A stretch of DNA of 64,000 bases, taken from contig NZ_JAHCDN010000001.1 of assembly GCF_018413605.1 (NCBI RefSeq), positions 1,116,001 through 1,180,000 on the forward strand, read 5' to 3'. The translations under genes and the position numbers were made by a program. Within the stretch, counting starts at the first letter, position 1; each line of letters starts with the position of its first letter. The notes under the pieces were generated by a model that worked only from the letters and a program-made list of their open reading frames with translations, did not search any database and had not been told where the DNA came from. Positions 56,914-64,000 of the stretch are shown in pieces. Source of the stretch: Variovorax sp. PCZ-1 (lineage in GTDB: Bacteria; Pseudomonadota; Gammaproteobacteria; Burkholderiales; Burkholderiaceae_C).

Positions 56914-58769
56914 GCGCGCGACAGATCAAGCCGCTGCCCAAAGCCGATGACGCCGATGCCCTCTGGCCTATCGTACGGGTTGATGCGCGTACGCAGGCCG
57001 AAGTCGCGCGCATTTTCTTCGGCAATGTCGTCACAGGCGCAACCGTTACTTTGCCGTCTATGGCGATCTTGGCGTGGCTGTATCACGGCACGGTTGATCA
57101 TGCTTGGCTCTACAGCTTGATTGCTTTTATTGTCGTCATGCAGATCTTGATTTTGCTGCATTGGCATCGCTACAGCAGCGAAGTTCAGACCCATGAGGTG
57201 GCGGGGCGCTGGGATTGGTCAGTGAAGCAATTACAGCTTGCCAGCGCTTTGAGTTTCATCATCATTGGGGGTATCAGCGCATTAGCTGTGGTGATTGCGC
57301 AATCCAGCATTGCCGCCTCGCCCTTGATTGCTAGCGTGATGGTGCTGACCTATTTGATCGGTGCTACTGTGGCTGATTTTATTCATCGCCCGGCAGTGAT
57401 CGGCTACCCCATTTTGCTACTCGGTCCTATGGGTATCTTGCACGCCACGAGTGCCCAGCCTGCGCAATGGGCGATGGCGGTGTTTTTTCTGTTTTATTTC
57501 TTCGGTGTGCTCAATTACAGCAGCATGTACAGCAAGCGTTTGCAGTTGTCGATTTATCAACGCTTTGAGCTGGATGCATTGGCGCAGCGTTTGGAAGGCG
57601 AGCGTGAGCGCGCACAGCTGGCGCATGACGCCAAGGTGCGTTTCTTTGCGGCGACCAGCCACGATGTGCGTCAACCCTTGCAAGCCATGTCGATCCTGCT
57701 GGATGCGATGCGTTTGCAAGGCGCTGACTCGGAACACAGAAAGCGGCTGATCCATGATCTGGATGTCAATATGGATGCGCTGCGCGCGCTGTTTGATCAA
57801 GTGCTGGAAGTCTCGCGTTTGCAAGCAGGCGCTGTGCAGTTGCAGCCGCGACCCGTGCGTCTGGCTGATTTGTTCAGCCGCTTGCAGGCGCGCTTTGCCT
57901 TGCAAGCGATCAATGAGGGAGTTCGTCTGGATTTCGGCCTGAAAAGCGCTTGGGTGATGGCTGATCCGCTGGCCCTGGAGCGCATGGTGGCGAATTTGCT
58001 GGGTAATGCGCTGAAGCACACACCCGCTGGTGGTGCCATATGGGTGGGCTGGCGCGGCACGCGTGGTCGCATTGAAGTGCGGGACAGCGGCTCAGGGATT
58101 GCCAGCGATGAACAGCTGCGCATTTTTGATGAGTTTTATCAGATCGAGAAGAGCACGGATCACAGCCAAGGCTTGGGGCTGGGCTTGGCCATTGTGCGGC
58201 GTTTGGCGCAGCTCGGAGGTAACAGCGTGGGTGTGCGTTCAGCGCTGGGGCAGGGCAGTGTGTTTTGGTTGAATCTGCAAGCGACATCAGAGCCTCTGCC
58301 TCAAGCCGAACTTCAAGCGACGGCTTTGCCTGAGATTGCACTGCCTGAAGTGCGGGGCGATTTGCTCTATGTGGAAAACGATGCCACTTTGCTTCGCCTG
58401 ACCAGTAGCCTGTTGCGCATGAATGGCTGGCAAGTGCATGCATTTGCTGATCCACAGCAGGCCTTGGATTGGCTGTCTCAAGTACAGCACTGCGATTTGC
58501 TGCTCACCGATTTTCGTATGGGCGAGCTTTGGGATGGCGCCAAGCTGATCGAGGCGGCGCGCGCGCTACCAGGGCTTGAAAACCTGCCAGTCATTGTCAT
58601 GACCGGCGACGGCGCGGTGGCTGAGGTGGGCAGCATGCGCCGCTTGCTTAGCTCGGCGGCTGATGAGCACCAACACACCCAAATCACGCGCCTGCTACAC
58701 AAGCCAGTGAAGACTGCGTATTTGTTAGAGGTGATTTCACAATCGATCTTGCGCCCGGTGTCTGCTTGA
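56910..58769 (+). CDS. Hybrid sensor histidine kinase with C-terminal receiver
   Basis: A 619-residue membrane kinase. Residues about 30-200 hold about six hydrophobic segments with little periplasmic sequence, suggesting an intramembrane or ligand-in-membrane sensor. The phosphoacceptor His251 lies in FAATSHDVRQPLQAMSILL. The ATP-binding domain (about 350-460) has NLLGNALKHTP, VRDSGSGI and GLGLGLAIVRRLA. The receiver (about 485-615) has acidic residues reduced at its start (LYVENDATLL) and Asp534 in LLLTDFRMG. HDVRQP-type kinases often regulate through small hybrid systems. Its start overlaps smr, so it is cotranscribed with radC and smr. Confidence 0.88.
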   Translation: MSARQIKPLPKADDADALWPIVRVDARTQAEVARIFFGNVVTGATVTLPSMAILAWLYHGTVDHAWLYSLIAFIVVMQILILLHWHRYSSEVQTHEVAGRWDWSVKQLQLASALSFIIIGGISALAVVIAQSSIAASPLIASVMVLTYLIGATVADFIHRPAVIGYPILLLGPMGILHATSAQPAQWAMAVFFLFYFFGVLNYSSMYSKRLQLSIYQRFELDALAQRLEGERERAQLAHDAKVRFFAATSHDVRQPLQAMSILLDAMRLQGADSEHRKRLIHDLDVNMDALRALFDQVLEVSRLQAGAVQLQPRPVRLADLFSRLQARFALQAINEGVRLDFGLKSAWVMADPLALERMVANLLGNALKHTPAGGAIWVGWRGTRGRIEVRDSGSGIASDEQLRIFDEFYQIEKSTDHSQGLGLGLAIVRRLAQLGGNSVGVRSALGQGSVFWLNLQATSEPLPQAELQATALPEIALPEVRGDLLYVENDATLLRLTSSLLRMNGWQVHAFADPQQALDWLSQVQHCDLLLTDFRMGELWDGAKLIEAARALPGLENLPVIVMTGDGAVAEVGSMRRLLSSAADEHQHTQITRLLHKPVKTAYLLEVISQSILRPVSA

Positions 58770-58772
58770 ATA

Positions 58773-58837
58773 CACTATCATTTCAATAGCACTTTGCGCA
58801 GATTCTGTGCTGGCAAACAGCACTTTCCGCTTTTAAA
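58773..58837 (-). repeat. Family A repeat between convergent genes
   Basis: Reverse copy (ACTATCATTTCAATAGCACT, TTGCGCAGATTCTGTGCTGG). It fills the gap between the hybrid kinase and the convergent receiver-cyclase-kinase gene. Confidence 0.94.
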
Positions 58838-58839
58838 AC

Positions 58840-61026
58840 TCAATCAATCCGTGCTTTGGGTAAGCTCCCAGTTTTGTTGGCCAAGATATCCAAGCCACGC
58901 CAAATACCCATGGCATCCGCAGGTCGATCAATCGCTTGTTTGGCCATCAAGCTATCAAGCAGCATTTGAAAGATGGCGTGCTCAGGTGGCAAGCGTGGAA
59001 TCTCGGCATGCAGATGGCGCGCCAACAGCTCATTGAGTGAATCACCCTTGTAGGGGCGTGAGCCCGTGAGCATCTCATAGAGCATCACGCCCAGACTGTA
59101 AAAATCACTGCGATGCGTGACCTCTTGCCCAGTGGCTTGCTCGGGGCTCACGTAGTACGGTGTGCCGATCACTTGACCATGCTCGGTGCTGACCAAGCGT
59201 TCAGGCATGAGGCCGACGGTGTGCTCCCCCACATTTTTGACGATACCAAAATCCACCAACACCAGCTCACCACCTTCTGAGCGGAACATCAAATTGTCAG
59301 GCTTCAAATCACGATAGACCAAGCCCAGTTTGTGAATGGCGTTAAGCGCGCTGGTGATCTGGCGCAGCAAATCGATCACGCGGCCATGCACTTGCGCAGG
59401 AGAGCCGGTGAATGAGTTGCCGGGTGTGCCGCGCCCACGAATTTCCTCTTTCAGAGTACCGCCCGAGAGGTATTCCATGGCGATGTAGGCGTAATCATCC
59501 GTGAAGCCTTGGTCATAAATCCGCGATACATGGTGATGCGTCAGATTGGCCAATACCGCATATTCTTGTATGAAACGACGCAGCATTTCGGCATCGTTGG
59601 AGAGCGAAGTGCGCAGCACCTTCAGCACCACTTCACTCTTCTGCGCAGCTGAAAAAGCCAAATACACATCGCTCATGCCTCCTTCGCCGAGCTTTCGTAT
59701 GATCTGGTAGCCACGAAAGCTCTGCTGCATGCTTTGGAAGCTGCCTGATTGCAGGCTCCACAACGATTCTTTCAGCGCTTCTTTGGCGGCGCGCGCAGTC
59801 ATCTCAGAGTTTTGCACAGCGGCAGCTTGCAGCGAAGCAGGGTCGTACTTGAAAGGTGGGTGAGTTTGCTGCAACGAAGGTACAGCTGAAATACCCAATA
59901 CTTCACAGGCCGCCACAGGCTTTTCCCGCCCGCGCAAGCTCACCAGCTCTTGGCGGCCATGACGCAAGCATTCACCGGCCAGTTGCGCCGTATCGATACT
60001 TGCCACCACCAGCCAGCCCAGCTCTTTGCCCGCTGCTTGCAGGCGCGAGGCGATATTCACGCTATCGCCTAATGCCGTGACCTCAGGAGAATCCATTCCA
60101 CCTAAGCGGCTGAGCGTGACTTCTCCACTGTGCAGTCCGATGCCCACGCTGAAACTGGGCAGGCCGCGCTGACCATATTGCTCCTGCACCCACTGCTTGA
60201 AGCTACCCACCGCATCTTGTATACCGACAGAAGCCGCCAAAGCGCGCTGCGCGTGTGACAGCGCATCTTCCTGCGGCTGGGCATCCTCTTCAAACAAAGC
60301 CAGCAAGCCATCGCCCAGCATCTTCAAATGTGTACCGCCAAAAGCCACGACAGGGCGGCAGGCCAATTCAAAATAGCGCCCCAGCAGAGCGGCCAGTTCG
60401 GCAGCGGATAGGCGCTCTGCCATCGTGGTGAAGTTGCGGATATCCGCGAACATCACAGTGGCTTGCAAGGTTTGTGTACTGCTGCTTTCTGGGGGCAGGG
60501 AAACGCCAAAACCCGATGAGCCATCGGGGGTGTAGCCTGAAAATTGGGAGGCTGGAAAACTGCTGCCAGCAAATTGCTCGCGGAAATGCTCGCGGGTTTT
60601 CTCTTCGGTCAGTGCTGTGGCTTTGGCAACAGCATTGTCTTTCTCGCGGTTAAAGCGAGCGAGTTTTTTGAGCTGCGAATTGATCGCATCGAGCAGTTCC
60701 TCCCGGCGGAAGGGCTTGGTGAGGTAATCGTCTGCTCCTAAGCGCATGCCCCGGCGCATGCTATCGCGTTCGTCAGCGGCTGTGAGCATGATCACGATGG
60801 CGCGATCAAGCTCTGGGTGATGGCGAATGGCATCGAGCATGGCAAAGCCATCCATGCCGGGCATATTGATATCGGTGATGATGATATCGGGCAGCATCGA
60901 GCGCGCGATCACCAAGCCGTGCTGTCCGTTGGGCGCGGTGGCTACCTCATAGCCTTCCAAACTGAGCAGACGCTCAATGTTCTTGCGTATAGCCTCTTCG
61001 TCGTCTACAACCAATATGCGATGCAT
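58840..61026 (-). CDS. Receiver - adenylate cyclase - Ser/Thr kinase fusion
   Basis: A 728-residue protein with three signalling domains. Receiver: residues 1-120, acidic pocket at 8-10, phosphoacceptor Asp52 (TDINMPGMDG) and Lys104. Class III cyclase: about 185-370, metal aspartates Asp195 (MFADIRNFTT) and Asp239 (GDGLLALF), Lys235 before the second metal site, and the VTALGDSVNIASRL segment with catalytic Asn and Arg. Lys plus Thr suggest ATP as substrate. Ser/Thr kinase: about 437-715, glycine loop LGEGGMSDVYLAF, Lys in EVVLKVLR, catalytic loop YRDLKPDN (Tyr replaces His), VDFG and SPE. No membrane segment. It is divergent from a PAS histidine kinase 49 bp away, its likely phosphodonor. 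Confidence 0.9.
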   Translation of the reverse strand: MHRILVVDDEEAIRKNIERLLSLEGYEVATAPNGQHGLVIARSMLPDIIITDINMPGMDGFAMLDAIRHHPELDRAIVIMLTAADERDSMRRGMRLGADDYLTKPFRREELLDAINSQLKKLARFNREKDNAVAKATALTEEKTREHFREQFAGSSFPASQFSGYTPDGSSGFGVSLPPESSSTQTLQATVMFADIRNFTTMAERLSAAELAALLGRYFELACRPVVAFGGTHLKMLGDGLLALFEEDAQPQEDALSHAQRALAASVGIQDAVGSFKQWVQEQYGQRGLPSFSVGIGLHSGEVTLSRLGGMDSPEVTALGDSVNIASRLQAAGKELGWLVVASIDTAQLAGECLRHGRQELVSLRGREKPVAACEVLGISAVPSLQQTHPPFKYDPASLQAAAVQNSEMTARAAKEALKESLWSLQSGSFQSMQQSFRGYQIIRKLGEGGMSDVYLAFSAAQKSEVVLKVLRTSLSNDAEMLRRFIQEYAVLANLTHHHVSRIYDQGFTDDYAYIAMEYLSGGTLKEEIRGRGTPGNSFTGSPAQVHGRVIDLLRQITSALNAIHKLGLVYRDLKPDNLMFRSEGGELVLVDFGIVKNVGEHTVGLMPERLVSTEHGQVIGTPYYVSPEQATGQEVTHRSDFYSLGVMLYEMLTGSRPYKGDSLNELLARHLHAEIPRLPPEHAIFQMLLDSLMAKQAIDRPADAMGIWRGLDILANKTGSLPKARID

Positions 61027-61075
61027 ACAGAGCCTTTGCTTTTTTTCGTTTCCGTGGCAATGTTAGACTGGAATC

Positions 61076-62992
61076 ATGACATTAAACAAGTCTGTCACCT
61101 CCGCCCATACCTTGGCAAATACTAGCATTGCTCAAGTTAGCTTGGAGCAGTTGCATCTGATGCTCGATCATTTGCAAGCGATGGTTGGTTATTTTGACAC
61201 GTCCAACCGCTGTCTGTATGCCAACCATGCTTATGCCAGAGCTTTTAATACGACCGTGCAGAACATGCTTGGCAAGCATACGCGTGAGATCGTTGGCGAA
61301 GCTGGCTGGGCGGTAATCGAGCCCTACACGCTACGTGCTATGGCTGGCGAGGCCGTGCGCTATGTGCGCGAGGTTGATGAGGGCCAGCACAGCTCACGCT
61401 GGATCGAGGTGCACATCGTTCCCAATGTGATCGAGGGTGGCGAAGTGTTTGGCGGCTTCGTGTTCATTGACGATGTGAGTGAACAATACCGCGCTGAGCA
61501 AGCGATACGAGAGAGTGATGAGCGGGCAGAGCGCTTTGTACAAGCGGGCATGGAAGGCATTGTTTTTTACCGCGACGGAATCATTTTCGACTGCAACGAT
61601 GCATTCACCCGCATGCTGGGTAAAAGGCGCGAAGATTTGATTGGCACACGTGCCAGTCATCTGTTCCAGAAAAAGGATTGGGAGTTTGCTGAAAAGCATA
61701 TGCATTTAGGGCGCGAGCACTTGTATCCCGCGCAACTGCCGCGAGGCGATGGTTCACTGGTCACGGTTGAAATCATGGGGCGGCCTGTGATGCTCAATGG
61801 GCAAAGCGCCTCGGTGGCAAGCGTACGTGATAACTCTCAACTGGCCAGCATGAACGAAGCTCTGCTGCGCTCGCAGTCTCGTTATCGCTCCTTGGTAGAC
61901 AATTCTGACCAAAGCGCCTTGTTCATTTTGGATCGCATGGTGGTGTATTCCAATCCAGCAGCACATCGGTTTTTTGGTTTGAGCGAAGTGCAGTTGCGCG
62001 GTGTGCAATCACTCAATCTATTGCACCCAGACGACCGCGCCCTGGCACTGATGCGGCGCAAGCAAATGATCGCTGGCGATCCAGACCGAACCGTGGTGCT
62101 GCGCACCATCACGCCGCCTTCCCAGAAGCTCACGCCTGAAAGCAAAATTGGTTGGGTGCGACTGCATGGCTCCATGATGGAGTGGGATGGGCGCTGGGGT
62201 GTGTTGGTCTTTTTGACAGACATCACAGAAATGCGTGAATCCCAAGAGAAGATGCGCAAATCATTAGCGCAAGAAAAAGAGCTGGGCGATCTCAAGACGC
62301 GCTTTGTTTCCATGGCTTCGCATGAATTTCGCACCCCATTGGCCACCATTCAAACCAGCTCCGAACTGCTAGAGCACTACAACGAACGCCTCTCTGCAGA
62401 GGAGCGCGCAGATGCCGTGGCAGATATTCAGCGCGCCGTTCAGCGTATGCAGAGCATGATGGATAGCTTTCTCGCTTTTGGTCGAATGGATGCAGGTATC
62501 ACCGCTTTCGCTCCAACCGCCACCTCCGTGCTCAGCTGTTTACAAGGCTTTGTGCAAGAGACGCGCGCCGCCCAGCCACGGCAATACGCCGTTTCCATCT
62601 ACCTAGAGCCGCCTCTGGATGGGCATACCAAGCTCATGCTCGATCAAACCCTGCTAGGCCAGATGGTGATGAATCTGATCACCAATGCATGCAAGTATTC
62701 CTCTGCCGATTCGCAAGTGCAGATGCGGGTGGCGCAGCGCAGGAGCGAAGAAGGTATTTTCTTGCTGATCAGCGTGCGAGATCAAGGCATAGGCATCCCT
62801 GAGAAAGAGTTGCCGCGTCTCTTTGAAAGCTTCTATCGCGCCTCCAATACCGCCACCATTCCCGGCACAGGGCTCGGCCTTGCAATCGTCGATCGCGCTG
62901 CCAGGGCCCATGGCGGTAGCGTGCATGTCAAAAGCGCGCTTGGGCAGGGCGCACTCTTCTCCTTGCTTTTACCTTGGGTTCAAGCAGTCTGA
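61076..62992 (+). CDS. Multi-PAS sensor histidine kinase
   Basis: A 638-residue soluble kinase. Three PAS-like domains precede the kinase: about 25-140 (MVGYFDTSNRCLYANHAYAR), 150-270 (GIVFYRDGIIFDCNDAFTRM) and 275-385 (ALFILDRMVVYSNPAAHRFF). The dimerisation domain has His416 in FVSMASHEFRTPLATIQ. The ATPase domain (about 520-635) has NLITNACKYSSADS, RDQGIGIPEKELPRLFESF and GTGLGLAIVDRAA. No membrane segment is seen, so it senses a cytoplasmic signal such as redox state or a ligand. It has no receiver of its own; the divergent receiver-cyclase-kinase protein is the obvious partner. Confidence 0.92.
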   Translation: MTLNKSVTSAHTLANTSIAQVSLEQLHLMLDHLQAMVGYFDTSNRCLYANHAYARAFNTTVQNMLGKHTREIVGEAGWAVIEPYTLRAMAGEAVRYVREVDEGQHSSRWIEVHIVPNVIEGGEVFGGFVFIDDVSEQYRAEQAIRESDERAERFVQAGMEGIVFYRDGIIFDCNDAFTRMLGKRREDLIGTRASHLFQKKDWEFAEKHMHLGREHLYPAQLPRGDGSLVTVEIMGRPVMLNGQSASVASVRDNSQLASMNEALLRSQSRYRSLVDNSDQSALFILDRMVVYSNPAAHRFFGLSEVQLRGVQSLNLLHPDDRALALMRRKQMIAGDPDRTVVLRTITPPSQKLTPESKIGWVRLHGSMMEWDGRWGVLVFLTDITEMRESQEKMRKSLAQEKELGDLKTRFVSMASHEFRTPLATIQTSSELLEHYNERLSAEERADAVADIQRAVQRMQSMMDSFLAFGRMDAGITAFAPTATSVLSCLQGFVQETRAAQPRQYAVSIYLEPPLDGHTKLMLDQTLLGQMVMNLITNACKYSSADSQVQMRVAQRRSEEGIFLLISVRDQGIGIPEKELPRLFESFYRASNTATIPGTGLGLAIVDRAARAHGGSVHVKSALGQGALFSLLLPWVQAV

Positions 62993-63051
62993 TGTCTTGT
63001 GTGTGATCTGCTGGGTTGGCATGCGAAGCTGCCCACCCAGCAGATGCCAGA

Positions 63052-63573
63052 TCAATGCACCCAGTCGCAAGAGCTCATCTCATAAGCGCGTACTTTTTTG
63101 AGAATAGGCTCAGGCAAACGTTGAATCCGTTTGTCATGCGATGCAAACACGATCTGCTGATAGCCCTGCGATACTGGCTTGCCGTCCACAAGGAAGCGGA
63201 AGAGCAGATACAGCGAGCAGGATTTCACATCGAAAGTGTTGAGCTCGCACTGAATGGTTTGAAACGGAAAGGTTTCTTGTAGGTACTCTTGGTGTGCACG
63301 CTTGGTTATTAATACACCTTGGGTTTGCAGCAAGTCTTGGGCAATGCACTGGTGCAGCCAACGCTCACGACAAATACCCTGCCACTCAAAATAGCGCGCA
63401 AAGTATGTATTGCCATATGCGTTCGATTCTTTCAGATAGATATCAATATTGTGATGAAAGGTCTGAATACCTATTTGCCGGCTAGGTACGATGATTTGCT
63501 CTGCACTCCCGCTGGGAAAGCTCGGTTGAATCTGCACGTTGATAAGTTCGGGGGAGGTATTGCTGTGTAGCAT
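63052..63573 (-). CDS. Acyl-CoA thioesterase-like hot-dog protein
   Basis: A 173-residue protein starting MLHSNTSPELINVQIQPSFP after the ribosome binding site AAGGAA. The core VYLKESN-like segment (IYLKESNAYGNTYFARYFEW, then QGICRERWLHQC) resembles hot-dog thioesterases of the enediyne/polyketide type, in which the position of Asp in 4-hydroxybenzoyl-CoA thioesterases is often Glu. The end (FLVDGKPVSQGYQQIVFASH) fits the last strands. The first 35 residues are extra. It could release an acyl product from a carrier protein, but no polyketide or fatty acid synthase gene is in the window. It lies beside a histidine kinase gene on the same strand. Confidence 0.72.
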   Translation of the reverse strand: MLHSNTSPELINVQIQPSFPSGSAEQIIVPSRQIGIQTFHHNIDIYLKESNAYGNTYFARYFEWQGICRERWLHQCIAQDLLQTQGVLITKRAHQEYLQETFPFQTIQCELNTFDVKSCSLYLLFRFLVDGKPVSQGYQQIVFASHDKRIQRLPEPILKKVRAYEMSSCDWVH

Positions 63574-63765
63574 GTTGATTTCCTTGAAAGTTGAGATGGA
63601 CCGTTGTAGCGGCCCGGCGTATTTGCTCGTCATGGAGCATTTCCAAGGCAGTGCCCAGCATTTGAGGCGCGACGCTCTATCTTGCTAAGCATGAAGAAAG
63701 CGATAGACCGCAAATGCTGGATTCGGCCCTGAAACTGGTGTGAGTAGGCCGCATAGCGCAGCCGC

Positions 63766-64000
63766 TCAGGTGGTGCTCAGGCTCTCGGGCCGATCTGGCG
63801 AAGGCAGCGACAGAGCAGTTGTTGGTATGGATACGGTGAAGGTCGTGTATTCGCCTTCGACCGAGTCGCAGCGGATCTGCCCGCCGCATGCTTTGATGAC
63901 ACGTTGGCAAAAGGCCAAACCTACGCCTGCACCGGCTGATTGTTTGGTGCTGTAGTAGGTATCAAAAATACGTTTGATCACAGCTTTAGGAATGCCGCTA
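63766..64000 (-). CDS. Sensor histidine kinase, C-terminal end
   Basis: The last 78 codons of a gene that enters from the right edge. The visible part SGIPKAVIKRIFDTYYSTKQ, then AGAGVGLAFCQRVIKACGGQ and IRCDSVEGEYTTFTVSIP, is the end of a histidine kinase ATPase domain (F box and G2 box). The form 'GLAFC..V...GG.I.C.S.EGEYT.F' recalls CqsS/LqsS-type quorum-sensing kinases, which is a recollection and not a search result. There is no receiver after it. 192 bp separate it from the thioesterase-like gene; this gap holds no other gene. Confidence 0.78.
   Translation of the reverse strand, partial: SGIPKAVIKRIFDTYYSTKQSAGAGVGLAFCQRVIKACGGQIRCDSVEGEYTTFTVSIPTTALSLPSPDRPESLSTT

Overview
The window is about 64 kb of bacterial chromosome, moderately GC-rich and densely coded. 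Gene families, gene order (alaA-hom ... thrC-mobB-moeA-moaD-moaE-clpB, tolB-pal-cpoB, fkpB-ispH, gloB beside a methyltransferase) and the repeats point to Betaproteobacteria, order Burkholderiales, most likely Comamonadaceae. The genus cannot be named from sequence alone. No rRNA, tRNA, CRISPR array, prophage or intact insertion sequence was seen.

Layout. 1-7.2 kb: end of a photolyase-like gene, a Tat-exported PhoX phosphatase, propionyl-CoA synthetase, Hsp15, an RmlD-like reductase and a hydrolase. 7.2-21.5 kb: a large NHL/Cys-module lipoprotein, methionine biosynthesis (MetY), YbaK, glyoxalase II, MltD, DNA primase, a histone-like Lys/Ala-rich SWIB protein, a DMT exporter with a divergent Lrp regulator, and RraA. 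21.5-22.6 kb: a low-GC DUF4272 gene bracketed by two 156-157 bp inverted repeats, which looks like a small cassette. 23-35 kb: aminotransferase and homoserine dehydrogenase, then about 5.3 kb of accessory DNA (Mrr-like nuclease, lipoprotein, GyrI-like and AraC regulators, dienoyl-CoA reductase) before threonine synthase and the molybdopterin genes. 35-51 kb: ClpB, MsbA, Tol-Pal, UvrD, an Anbu-type proteasome homologue coupled to MutS, and SuhB. 52-64 kb: PbpG, a threonine dehydratase-like enzyme with IspH and FkpB, radC-smr-histidine kinase with 4-bp overlaps, a receiver-cyclase-kinase protein divergent from a PAS histidine kinase, a thioesterase, and the end of another histidine kinase.

The most unusual structure is a dispersed 55-65 bp palindromic repeat, called family A here. 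I count at least 19 copies. Some lie at gene ends, where their small hairpin could act as a terminator. At least nine lie inside open reading frames (prpE, an alpha/beta hydrolase, dnaG, moeA, uvrD twice, mutS twice, the dehydratase), one encodes the start of CpoB, and others encode the C-terminal tails of Lrp, AlaA and ClpB. Proteins unrelated to each other share short peptides at these points, for example AQYLCRL in MutS and CpoB. This resembles the protein-coding palindromic elements of Rickettsia. Four further repeat families (B to E) are marked in the feature list.
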